Source of the DNA: SKVR01 sp037441525
Lineage (GTDB): Bacteria; Bacteroidota; Bacteroidia; Bacteroidales; UBA7960
Length of the DNA: 12,211 nucleotides
Direction of reading: 5' to 3'
Assembly: GCA_037441525.1 (NCBI GenBank)
Contig: JBBISA010000082.1
Location: 1-12,211 of the forward strand
Position numbers and translations under genes: made by a program
Part shown: piece after piece, positions 1 through 7,395 of the stretch
Position numbering within the stretch: position 1 is the first letter of the stretch
Layout of the letters: each line of letters opens with the position of its first letter
Notes under the pieces: generated by a model
What the model was told of the DNA's origin: nothing
The model's input: only the letters and a program-made list of their open reading frames with translations
The model's database searches: none

Positions 1-1588
1 AGGGATAGGAAGCAGGGGAAGTTTGCTGGTTGGCAGAACTTACATAACCACGGGTGGGATTTAATTCGTGGGGCAGGTAGCGGAACGGAATATAGCCTTT
101 CCAGTTGTAACGCGAATCGCGGCCATCGTTCACAAACATTCCCTGGTATTTCCATAGCAGAGGCCAGAGTCCGTTGAGTTGCATGGCTATATCGCCGTTT
201 ACCGACGCAAATACATAGTTCTGTGCAGGGGAGTTCAGTTTCGAAAGTGCATTTCTGAAATCGTTGTAATTACTGGCTGTATTCAATCCGAAGAGCGGGC
301 CAACAACATTTCCTGATTCAAGGGCTGTCCAACTGATTGCATGGTTTACAGGTGTTCCCATTGCAATACCCTGCTCGTGCTGCCGGTACATCAACGGACC
401 ATGGTGGGTAATGGGTATTGTATCAGTAACAGTACCTTTGCCTTTTACCTTATAAGACTCTATCCTGAAGGAGAAGGGGAGCCACTTGCCATCATGCAGG
501 TATTGGGTTTGGGTTGAGTCGGCTTCAATTTCATACAGGTTAAAAACATCGTTTCCGGTATTGGTATTGCCCCATGCAATTTTTTCGTTAAACCCGATTA
601 TTACGGATGGCACACCCGGAAAGGTAACCCCATAAGTGTTGATACCTGGAGCATTAAGTTGCATTTCGTACCAGATGGATGGCAGGGTTGCCTCGAGGTG
701 AGGGTCATTGGCAAGTAACGGGTGGCCCGATAAAGTGCGGTAGCCTGCCACAGCCCAGTTGTTGCTGCCTATGGATGGGTCGCGGGGTGTAAGCAGATCA
801 GCCACAAACCTGGGATGGAAAATTTCGGAAGGGGGAGAGGGAGACTTAACAGAATAATCGGAGTCAATGTAAGGAACGATGGGAAGGTCGTATTTAGGCC
901 GGCTGCCATAGAGTTCCAGGATTGCTTCACGCCCCCATCTGGCTTGCAGGTATGATAGCTGTGTGGCTGATGTACCGCTGTTGAGGTCGCGGTTGATGGC
1001 CATACCCAGTGCAAGGGTTTTTTCAGGAGACCATGGTTCGGGGGCATAATCGAGCAGTTTATATTCAAAAGGGTATTTACGGGGTGTAAGATTCGAAATC
1101 CATTGGTTTACCCCGTTGCTGTATGCCTGCAAAATTGCCATCATGGTTGTATCCTGGCGGGTGGCATCCATCATTTTTTCTAACCCTATTGTCATACCCA
1201 TGCGGCGGGTGTACCGGTCATAACTAAGCGCTATTTCCCCTAATATTTCGCTGAGCCGTCCGGTGGATGCATGGGTTCCAAATTCCATCTGCCACAACCG
1301 ATGCATAGCCGAAACGTAGCCTGCGGTATAAAAAAGGTCATATTGGTTGGATGCGAAAATATGAGGCACTCCCCGTTTGTTGAATACTACTCTTACAGTG
1401 TCTTTCAGCCCTGGCAGAATAAACTCTTCGCTCTTTGGAATGTCCGGTATCAATGCATTTTGCCATACACCATTCACCGGGTCGAGAAATTTTCCCAGTG
1501 GCGGCAACTGCCCCAACCGTACATTGAGCAATACTGCCAAAGCCAAAACAGCAGCCATACTAATGGCAAACTTCACATAGGTCTTCAT
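1..1588 (-). CDS. Penicillin acylase family amidohydrolase (C-terminus beyond the left edge)
   Basis: N-terminal 529 codons of a penicillin amidase family (PF01804) Ntn-hydrolase; the rest lies outside the window. Family members are exported, cleave themselves into alpha and beta chains, and hydrolyse amides such as beta-lactam side chains or acyl-homoserine lactones; the substrate here cannot be told. I read an N-terminal hydrophobic signal peptide or anchor (about residues 5-22), the alpha-chain signatures GVPHIFA and GYVSAMHRLWQME, then GSNNWAVAG. Its Ser (about residue 275, codon 764-766) would be the beta-chain N-terminal nucleophile exposed by autoproteolysis. LLANDPHL, IAWGNTN and, near the edge, SSANQ are further family motifs. 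The spacing from start to Ser fits the family. The ATG at 1586-1588 directly precedes the signal sequence; there is no clear ribosome binding site. It is divergent from gltX. The family call is firm; the specificity is unknown. Confidence 0.93.
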   Translation of the reverse strand, partial: MKTYVKFAISMAAVLALAVLLNVRLGQLPPLGKFLDPVNGVWQNALIPDIPKSEEFILPGLKDTVRVVFNKRGVPHIFASNQYDLFYTAGYVSAMHRLWQMEFGTHASTGRLSEILGEIALSYDRYTRRMGMTIGLEKMMDATRQDTTMMAILQAYSNGVNQWISNLTPRKYPFEYKLLDYAPEPWSPEKTLALGMAINRDLNSGTSATQLSYLQARWGREAILELYGSRPKYDLPIVPYIDSDYSVKSPSPPSEIFHPRFVADLLTPRDPSIGSNNWAVAGYRTLSGHPLLANDPHLEATLPSIWYEMQLNAPGINTYGVTFPGVPSVIIGFNEKIAWGNTNTGNDVFNLYEIEADSTQTQYLHDGKWLPFSFRIESYKVKGKGTVTDTIPITHHGPLMYRQHEQGIAMGTPVNHAISWTALESGNVVGPLFGLNTASNYNDFRNALSKLNSPAQNYVFASVNGDIAMQLNGLWPLLWKYQGMFVNDGRDSRYNWKGYIPFRYLPHELNPTRGYVSSANQQTSPASYP

Positions 1589-1744
1589 AGTAATATTTTT
1601 GGTTTGTATTAGCAATTCAGACACCTAAATTAACAAATATTTATTTTGTCGCCTATATTTTGCTTTCTGCCTAAAACCCCTTTCATTTCTGAGTTATTGT
1701 GCCAAGTAATAAACTTCCTGCTTCCGGTTTTAGCCGTTTTATCC

Positions 1745-1752
1745 TATTTTTG
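1745..1752 (+). promoter_or_regulatory. Candidate Bacteroidota -7 promoter box for gltX
   Basis: TATTTTTG matches the Bacteroidota -7 consensus TAnnTTTG exactly, about 79 bp before the gltX start in the 242 bp divergent gap 1589-1830. No good TTG-type -33 element lies at the expected distance, so the call rests on one box in an AT-rich stretch. I see no gene, RNA or strong hairpin in the rest of this gap, and no exact -7 box facing the acylase gene. Confidence 0.35.
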
Positions 1753-1830
1753 CAAACTGTTGCGGGAGCTTGTGTTTTATTACTTCCCGCTAATGTTGAC
1801 CATGAAAAATCATAAATACTTTTTATAAAG

Positions 1831-3354
1831 ATGACCAGACGAGTAAGGGTGCGGTTCGCCCCCAGCCCCACAGGGCCTTTACACATCGGCGGTGTGCGCA
1901 CTGCATTGTACAACTTCCTTTTTGCCCGTAAGCACGGGGGTGATTTTCTTCTGCGTATTGAAGATACCGACCAGACCCGGTTTGTACCCGGTGCTGAGGA
2001 GTACATCATGGATTCGCTGAAATGGTGCGGAATATTGTGGGACGAAGGGGTGGGCGCTAATGGCCCCCATGCTCCTTACCGGCAATCGGAACGCAAGGAT
2101 ATTTACCACCAGTATGCCATGTTTCTTATCGACAAGGGAGATGCCTATTATGCATTCGATACTCCGGAAGAACTCGAAGAAATGCGTAAACGGCTTGAAG
2201 CCGAAAAGGGCAACGCCCAGTACGATGCCCATACCCGCAGCCAGATGCGCAACTCATTGACCTTGCCCGACCAGGAAGTTGACTGGTTGCTCAAAAGTGG
2301 TGAGAACTACGTAGTGCGTTACAAAATGCCCGCTGGTGAAGAAATTATTATGGAAGACCTTATTCGCGGAACTGTAAAGGTAAACAGCAGTCTGCTCGAC
2401 GACAAGGTGCTTTTTAAAAGCGATGGCATGCCTACCTACCATTTGGCCAATGTAGTGGACGATTATCTGATGGATATTTCGCATGTGATAAGGGGGGAAG
2501 AGTGGTTGCCATCACTTCCGCTCCATGTTATGCTTTACCGCAGCTTCGGATGGCTGGATAAGATGCCTCAGTTTGCTCATCTTCCGCTACTTCTCAAACC
2601 CGATGGCAATGGCAAGCTCAGCAAGCGCGACGGCGACCGGTTGGGGTTTCCGGTATTTCCGCTTATGTGGAACGACCCCAAAAGCGGCGAAATTTCATCA
2701 GGCTATCGCGAGTCGGGTTACTTTGCTGATGGCTTTGTAAATATGCTGGCCCTGCTTGGCTGGAATCCTGGCACCGAGCAGGAAATCTTTTCCATGGATG
2801 AGCTAATCGATACTTTTTCGCTCGAAAGGGTGGGAAAATCGGGTTCCAAGTTCGACCCCGCCAAGGCGCGGTGGTTCAACCATCAATACCTTCTTAAAAA
2901 GAGCGATGCCGAAGTGGCCGCCCTGTTCAAAATCATCCTGCATGATAATGGAATTTACGAATCGGCTGACAGAGTCGAAAAAGTAGTTTCCCTTGTTAAG
3001 GACAGAGTCGATTTTGTGCAGGAAATGTGGGAACAGGCCGGCTTTTTCTTCAAAGCCCCATTAAACTATGACCCCAAAACTGTGGAAAAGAAATGGAACC
3101 AGGAGTCTTCACCTGTTTTAACGAAACTTGCCCAAAATCTGAAACAGATGGACGATTTTTCCGTACAAGCACTCGATTCCACCATACACAGGTATATGGA
3201 AGAGGAAAACGTTCCGGCAGGAAAACTGATGATAGCGTTGCGATTAGCCCTTGTTGGGGCAGCCATGGGCCCCGACCTTAAAGAGATAATGTCTTTTCTG
3301 GGAAAGGACGAGGTGATTGCACGGATTGAAAATGCGGTAAAAACACTGAAATAA
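1831..3354 (+). CDS. gltX: Glutamyl-tRNA synthetase
   Basis: Class I aminoacyl-tRNA synthetase that charges tRNA-Glu with glutamate using ATP in the cytoplasm; essential for translation. The 507-residue length is normal for bacterial GluRS. The Rossmann catalytic domain opens with APSPTGPLHIGG (HIGH motif at residues 18-21) and continues with LRIEDTDQTR. The KMSKS equivalent is KLSKR at 262-266, followed by DGDRLGFPVFP, a form I associate with Bacteroidota GluRS. The C-terminal third is the helical anticodon-binding region. The Cys cluster that binds zinc in E. coli GluRS is absent (AYYAFDTPEE in that region), as in many bacteria. An in-frame stop lies at 1813-1815 and the ATG at 1831 is the first after it, so the start is secure. 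It is the first gene of the plus-strand run, 68 bp ahead of the M23 peptidase. Confidence 0.98.
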   Translation: MTRRVRVRFAPSPTGPLHIGGVRTALYNFLFARKHGGDFLLRIEDTDQTRFVPGAEEYIMDSLKWCGILWDEGVGANGPHAPYRQSERKDIYHQYAMFLIDKGDAYYAFDTPEELEEMRKRLEAEKGNAQYDAHTRSQMRNSLTLPDQEVDWLLKSGENYVVRYKMPAGEEIIMEDLIRGTVKVNSSLLDDKVLFKSDGMPTYHLANVVDDYLMDISHVIRGEEWLPSLPLHVMLYRSFGWLDKMPQFAHLPLLLKPDGNGKLSKRDGDRLGFPVFPLMWNDPKSGEISSGYRESGYFADGFVNMLALLGWNPGTEQEIFSMDELIDTFSLERVGKSGSKFDPAKARWFNHQYLLKKSDAEVAALFKIILHDNGIYESADRVEKVVSLVKDRVDFVQEMWEQAGFFFKAPLNYDPKTVEKKWNQESSPVLTKLAQNLKQMDDFSVQALDSTIHRYMEEENVPAGKLMIALRLALVGAAMGPDLKEIMSFLGKDEVIARIENAVKTLK

Positions 3355-3361
3355 GAGGGTT

Positions 3362-3375
3362 TTTACTATAGTAAA
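3362..3375. promoter_or_regulatory. Perfect 14 bp palindrome, possible operator upstream of the M23 peptidase gene
   Basis: TTTACTATAGTAAA reads identically on both strands. It lies 8 bp after the gltX stop and 16 bp before the TATATTTG box at 3392-3399, so it would cover about -43 to -30 of the inferred transcript, where the -33 element should be. A dimeric repressor or activator site is plausible, but no binding protein can be named. The seven-base-pair arms without a loop make a terminator unlikely. Confidence 0.35.
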
Positions 3376-3391
3376 GATGATTCCGAATTTT

Positions 3392-3399
3392 TATATTTG
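3392..3399 (+). promoter_or_regulatory. Candidate Bacteroidota -7 promoter box for the M23 peptidase gene
   Basis: TATATTTG is an exact match to TAnnTTTG, placed 23 bp before the ATG at 3423. That implies a leader of roughly 20 nt. No TTTG-type -33 element is visible at the usual distance; that position is occupied by the palindrome at 3362-3375, which may mean the promoter depends on an activator. It would let the peptidase gene be transcribed independently of gltX. Confidence 0.5.
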
Positions 3400-3422
3400 C
3401 TCTGTTTAACAACTTTTTGATT

Positions 3423-4694
3423 ATGATTTTCTTCAATAAGTCGCGCAAGGGGTTTTTACTTTCCATGCTGGTATTGTTTGGATTAATTGTTTACACTTTC
3501 TTTTTCAGGCAGTTTGATGATGCTAAGTTTTTTCACGAACATGTTATCGACAAACCTGAACCGGTTATTTCTTATGATGCCTATGGCATAGATTACGAAT
3601 CATACCTTATTGACCAGGGGGTGGTAAAAAGCAAGCAAACACTGGGGCACATTCTGGCCGGCTACGACCTGGGAAGCCAAACCATTGATTACATTGTAAG
3701 AGAAATGCGCGAATTTTTCGACCCGCGCCGTATCAAGGCAGGCAATACCTACCGGGCTTATCTTACCGGCGACAGTGTTCAACAGGTACAATATTTTGTT
3801 TATGATATATCCCCACTTGATTTTCTGAAGATTGAATTTGCTGATTCCATGGTAATAAGCCGGGGCGAAAAGGAAATTACACGCATCCCCAAAACTGCTT
3901 CGGGTGAGATTTTTTCCTCGTTGTGGGCTACCCTTGCCCAAAACAACCTTAACCCCGAACTGGCCATTAAAATGTCAGAAATCCTTGCCTGGGAGGTAGA
4001 TTTTTATCGCATTTACCGGGGCGACAAGTTTAAAGTGATATATGAAGAAAACTATGTGGAGGAAGAATCCATTGGTATTGGCCGCATTGATGCACTGTGG
4101 TTTTTTCATCAGGGGCGCGAAGTATATGGGTTTAAATTCGAAAAGGATACAGTGATTGGCTATTTTGGCCCCGACGGGCAAAACCTGCGCAAGGTTTTCC
4201 TGGCTTCTCCCATTAAATTCGGCCGCATAAGCAGCGGTTTTTCGCGAAACAGAATGCACCCGGTGCTAAATACCCGGCGGCCCCATTACGGCACTGATTA
4301 TGCTGCTCCAACCGGCACGCCCATTTATGCAGTGGGCGATGGCATGGTTACAGAAGCAAAATTTGCTTCAGGTAATGGCAATTATGTCAGAATCAGGCAT
4401 AATTCGGTCTATGACACCCAATATCTGCACATGTCGCGGTTTGCCCAGGGCATTAAGCCCGGAAAGCGCGTTCAGCAAGGCGATGTGATTGGTTATGTTG
4501 GAATGACCGGCCTGGCAACCGGCCCTCATGTTTGTTTCCGATTCTGGAAAAATGGCCAGCAGGTTGACCATCGCAGAGAAAAATTCCCCAGCGCCGACCC
4601 CCTCCATCCCGACTTCTTTGATGAATTTTTCCCTATTCGCGACCACTTCATGACCAGACTGGAAGAAATTGGTTTCCAGAAAGAAGAGATTTAA
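3423..4694 (+). CDS. Membrane-anchored M23 (LytM-type) peptidoglycan endopeptidase family protein
   Basis: M23 metallopeptidases cut peptide cross-links of peptidoglycan in the periplasm. From the ATG at 3423 the protein is 423 residues. A TTG two codons upstream (3417) also leaves the frame open, but ATG is preferred and sits closer to the expected start. Residues about 8-25 form one transmembrane segment after a basic Lys/Arg stretch, so the rest should face the periplasm. A central region (about 40-260) resembles the LysM/OapA-like and second domains that precede the catalytic domain in MepM-type enzymes. The LytM domain carries H288-YGT-D292 (the HxxxD zinc motif) and YLHMS with H336. The usual C-terminal HxH is H369-V-C371, so Cys replaces the third zinc ligand. 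The enzyme may use Cys as ligand, or may be inactive and act as an activator. A terminator follows at 4747-4782. Confidence 0.9.
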   Translation: MIFFNKSRKGFLLSMLVLFGLIVYTFFFRQFDDAKFFHEHVIDKPEPVISYDAYGIDYESYLIDQGVVKSKQTLGHILAGYDLGSQTIDYIVREMREFFDPRRIKAGNTYRAYLTGDSVQQVQYFVYDISPLDFLKIEFADSMVISRGEKEITRIPKTASGEIFSSLWATLAQNNLNPELAIKMSEILAWEVDFYRIYRGDKFKVIYEENYVEEESIGIGRIDALWFFHQGREVYGFKFEKDTVIGYFGPDGQNLRKVFLASPIKFGRISSGFSRNRMHPVLNTRRPHYGTDYAAPTGTPIYAVGDGMVTEAKFASGNGNYVRIRHNSVYDTQYLHMSRFAQGIKPGKRVQQGDVIGYVGMTGLATGPHVCFRFWKNGQQVDHRREKFPSADPLHPDFFDEFFPIRDHFMTRLEEIGFQKEEI

Positions 4695-4746
4695 CGTTTT
4701 GCATTTTAGTTAGTTAACAAGCGGGGGCCGCATCAAATTCCGTACA

Positions 4747-4782
4747 AAAAAAATCCGGACTCTTACATATCCGGATTTTTTT
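4747..4782 (+). terminator. Rho-independent terminator after the M23 peptidase gene
   Basis: A perfect 13 bp inverted repeat pairs 4747-4759 with 4770-4782 around a 10 nt loop. The core is TCCGGA, flanked by seven A on the left and seven T on the right, so the right arm also supplies the U tract. It lies 53 bp past the M23 stop and 34 bp before the esterase start. It should separate the two transcripts and, being symmetric, could work in both directions. Confidence 0.88.
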
Positions 4783-4815
4783 CAAAACCCTCCATCAACC
4801 TAAAATAAATGCCAG

Positions 4816-6207
4816 ATGAAAACTTTTTTATATACTATACTTTTAGTCCTGATAAGTTCGCTTTCATCATGGGCTGATGAGTTAACCATTGTGGTTACAT
4901 CCATTCCTGCCAATACTCCGCCCGCTTCTGATATATATATTGCAGGAACCATAAATAACTGGGACCCGGGCAATGCTGCTTTTAAACTTACCATTAACGA
5001 GCAGGGTAAATACCAGATAAAATTGACAGGTACCGGTCAAATCACCTTTAAGTTTACACGGGGCTCGTGGGCATCGGTAGAAGGGAATGTCAATGGTGGT
5101 TTCAGGCCCAACCGAACTTTTACCTTTAGTACTGCCAATGTGCTCGAAGTAAGTATTCTTAGCTGGGAAGACACGGGCGGAACCACTAGCACTGCAGCAG
5201 CCAACGTTTCCATTATGCACAATGCCTTCGAAATGCCCCAGTTAAACCGTACGCGCCGCATCAGGATTTACCTGCCGCCCGATTATGCCACATCAGGTAA
5301 GAACTATCCTGTTCTGTATATGCACGACGGCCAGAACCTTTTCGATGTGGCCACCTCATTTGCTGGTGAATGGCAGGTTGATGAAACCCTTAACCAGTTG
5401 CATAGCCAGGGTAAAACAGTACCCATCGTAGTAGGAATTGACAATGGTGCAAACCGCATTGCCGAATACACCCCCTGGCCAAACAGCCAGTACGGGGGTG
5501 GTGAAGGTGCGCTGTATGCCGCATTTATTGTGGAAACTCTTAAACCATATATCGATGCTAACTACCGAACCCTGCCACAGCGCGAGTTTACCGGGGTAAT
5601 GGGTAGTTCGCTGGGAGGGCTTATTTCTTTTTACATTGCCCATAAGTACCAGCATGTTTTCAGCAAGGCGGGTATTTTTTCCCCTTCATTCTGGTTTAGC
5701 GAATCGGTGAACGATTTTACTACCCAGACAGGAAAACAAAATACCGTAAAATATTACATGATGGCAGGCACCAGCGAGAGCTCAACCATGATTCCGCTCC
5801 TGGAGGAGATGAAAAACAGGTTGCAGGTAATTGGTGTTGTGAATGAAGACATATTTTTGAAGCAGGTTCCCGGTGGGCAGCATAACGAAGCGCTTTGGCG
5901 CGATGGTTTCCGCGAAGCGTACGAATGGCTTTTTGCAGGTATAACCACTGAATCGGATGATACGGGTTTCCTTAGAAACGATTGCTTCATGAGACACTCC
6001 GACCGGCACATCTACTTTTCTGATGGTTGTTACAGGGATGGCGAAAGTATGGCCCTTCATATATATAATACAGCCGGCCAAAAGGTTTTCCAGACAGTTG
6101 CTGCAAATAATGGACTGATAACATTGCCACGCAATTTGTCAGGCGTATACCTGGCACGGTTAATTGCCAGCGGCCGCATGTTTTCTCAAAAGCTGGTTAT
6201 TCCCTAA
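4816..6207 (+). CDS. Secreted alpha/beta-hydrolase esterase with starch-binding-like domain and type IX sorting tail
   Basis: Modular exported esterase of 463 residues. Residues 1-20 are a signal peptide ending SWA before Asp-Glu. Residues about 23-110 look like a CBM20/CBM48-type carbohydrate-binding domain (IYIAGTINNWDPG, then FKFTRGSW). Residues about 130-375 form a putative esterase (PF00756, esterase D/Fes-like) alpha/beta hydrolase: YLPPDY, YMHDGQNLF, and G263-S-S265-L-G267 with Ser265 as nucleophile. His356 in GGQHNE probably completes the triad; Glu321 in GTSES is a candidate acid. The last roughly 75 residues (from about 388) fit a type A C-terminal sorting domain: MALHIYNTAGQKVF, LPRNLSGVYLARL, ending in QKLVIP. 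This implies export by the type IX system and release or attachment at the cell surface. The substrate is unknown; acetylated or feruloylated polysaccharide and siderophore esters are family precedents. Its own promoter is expected after the terminator at 4747-4782, but I see no exact box. Confidence 0.9.
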   Translation: MKTFLYTILLVLISSLSSWADELTIVVTSIPANTPPASDIYIAGTINNWDPGNAAFKLTINEQGKYQIKLTGTGQITFKFTRGSWASVEGNVNGGFRPNRTFTFSTANVLEVSILSWEDTGGTTSTAAANVSIMHNAFEMPQLNRTRRIRIYLPPDYATSGKNYPVLYMHDGQNLFDVATSFAGEWQVDETLNQLHSQGKTVPIVVGIDNGANRIAEYTPWPNSQYGGGEGALYAAFIVETLKPYIDANYRTLPQREFTGVMGSSLGGLISFYIAHKYQHVFSKAGIFSPSFWFSESVNDFTTQTGKQNTVKYYMMAGTSESSTMIPLLEEMKNRLQVIGVVNEDIFLKQVPGGQHNEALWRDGFREAYEWLFAGITTESDDTGFLRNDCFMRHSDRHIYFSDGCYRDGESMALHIYNTAGQKVFQTVAANNGLITLPRNLSGVYLARLIASGRMFSQKLVIP

Positions 6208-7031
6208 ATTACCTTTCTTATTCTGACAAGCTTTTCGAGCAGGCCTTCCAGCTGAGCCAGTGGCAGCATATTGGCACCATCTGATTTGGCTTTTGCCGGC
6301 TCAGGATGTGTTTCGATGAACAATCCGTCAACTCCGGCTGCCACGCCTGCTTTGGCCATGGTTTCAATCAGGTGGGGCAATCCGCCGGTAATGCCACTGG
6401 TGGTATTGGGCTTTTGCAGACTGTGGGTAACATCGAGCACCACGGGCACCCCAAACTCCTGCATGACAGGTATCCCTCTGAAATCGACCACCAGGTCGCC
6501 ATAGCCAAAGGTGGTTCCCCTTTCGGTGGCCCACACATGGTTGTTTCCCGCTGCCCTTACCTTGCCAATGGCAAATTGCATTGACTCGGGGGCGAGGAAT
6601 TGTCCCTTTTTAATATTGATGGGTTTACCGGTTTGGGCGGCGGTGATGAGTAATTCAGTCTGCCGGCATAGAAAAGCCGGTATTTGAAGCACATCGGCAA
6701 ACCTTGCAGCCAGCAGGGCTTCTTCGTTGGTGTGTATATCGGTGATTACAGGCAGGTTAAATTGTTGGCCAATTTTCTGTAATATCCCCAGGGCATATTC
6801 ATCACCAATACCGGTAAAACTGTCCTTGTGCGAACGATTGGCTTTTTTGTAAGATGCCTTGAAGATGTAAGGGATATCGAGTCTGTCGGTGATTTTTTTT
6901 ATTGTTTCCGCAATTTCGAAACCCATTGTATCATTCTCCAGCACACAGGGTCCGGCAATTAAGAAGAAGTTTCCGTTGCGAAGGGAAGCAATATTGCTAA
7001 TTTTTTCTAGGGTAGGGTGCATTATTCTCAT
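6204..7031 (-). CDS. kdsA: 3-deoxy-8-phosphooctulonate synthase (KDO 8-P synthase), metal-dependent type
   Basis: Condenses phosphoenolpyruvate with arabinose 5-phosphate to KDO 8-phosphate, the committed step toward Kdo of the lipopolysaccharide inner core. The protein is 275 residues, the usual length. Family signatures read in order: IAGPCVLE, FKASYKKANRS, IKKGQFLAPE, TERGTTFGYGDLVVDFRG, DVTHSLQ, FIETHPEP and KSDG. Cys29, His203, Glu240 and Asp251 have exactly the spacing of the four metal ligands of the Aquifex aeolicus enzyme (C11, H185, E222, D233). E. coli KdsA has Asn at the Cys position, so this is the metal-dependent class. ATGs at 7031 and 7022 are both possible starts. It is the last gene of the minus-strand block, 40 bp after the cupin gene, and its TAG stop overlaps the TAA stop of the converging esterase gene. 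Confidence 0.97.
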   Translation of the reverse strand: MRIMHPTLEKISNIASLRNGNFFLIAGPCVLENDTMGFEIAETIKKITDRLDIPYIFKASYKKANRSHKDSFTGIGDEYALGILQKIGQQFNLPVITDIHTNEEALLAARFADVLQIPAFLCRQTELLITAAQTGKPINIKKGQFLAPESMQFAIGKVRAAGNNHVWATERGTTFGYGDLVVDFRGIPVMQEFGVPVVLDVTHSLQKPNTTSGITGGLPHLIETMAKAGVAAGVDGLFIETHPEPAKAKSDGANMLPLAQLEGLLEKLVRIRKVI

Positions 7032-7071
7032 TTTTTAATGGTGGATGCAAGGATAATTTCTAAGATTTGGG

Positions 7072-7395
7072 TCAATCGAAATGTATGGCGAGCCAGATAC
7101 AGTGGGGTTTCTGACTTGTATATGCAACCCGGTGTTTGAGGTGGGCTGGAATAAAAACGTAATCTCCTGCAGTAAGATGAACCTGTTTGCCATTTTCAAG
7201 CTCAAGGGTGGCTTTTCCCTGTTGCAGCATTACCCATTCATTTCGCTCACTGTTGTACCATTGGTCAGATTCAGTAACCTGCCCCATGCTGATAATGCGC
7301 TCCACGAGTAAGTTTTTCGCTGAGCACAACGGTTCGAAAATCTCTTTTTCGCCGTAGGGCAGTTTGTCGGTTTTAAATATGTTTCTGACTTCCAT
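7072..7395 (-). CDS. Small single-domain cupin protein
   Basis: A 107-residue protein consisting of one cupin barrel. The second cupin motif is well formed (G77-x5-P83-AHLK-H88), and the end of motif 1 is present as E53-x6-G60 (EWVMLQQG). The two His of the HxH part of motif 1 are missing, being replaced around WYNS (46-49). Only Glu53 and His88, with His85 nearby, remain as possible metal ligands. Function unknown: small cupins of this type may bind a metabolite, act as isomerases, or have lost metal. The ATG at 7395 lies inside the end of the upstream YciO-type gene (23 bp overlap, different frame), which suggests translational coupling. kdsA follows 40 bp downstream on the same strand. Confidence 0.85.
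   Translation of the reverse strand: MEVRNIFKTDKLPYGEKEIFEPLCSAKNLLVERIISMGQVTESDQWYNSERNEWVMLQQGKATLELENGKQVHLTAGDYVFIPAHLKHRVAYTSQKPHCIWLAIHFD

Noticed and set aside
1644..1661. TTTTG and TATATTTTG as a second promoter for gltX
   Set aside because: The second element is one base too long for TAnnTTTG and the two are far too close together for a -33/-7 pair.
3417..3422. TTG as start of the M23 peptidase gene
   Set aside because: An ATG lies two codons downstream and the extra residues add nothing; ATG at 3423 also gives a sensible leader after the -7 box.
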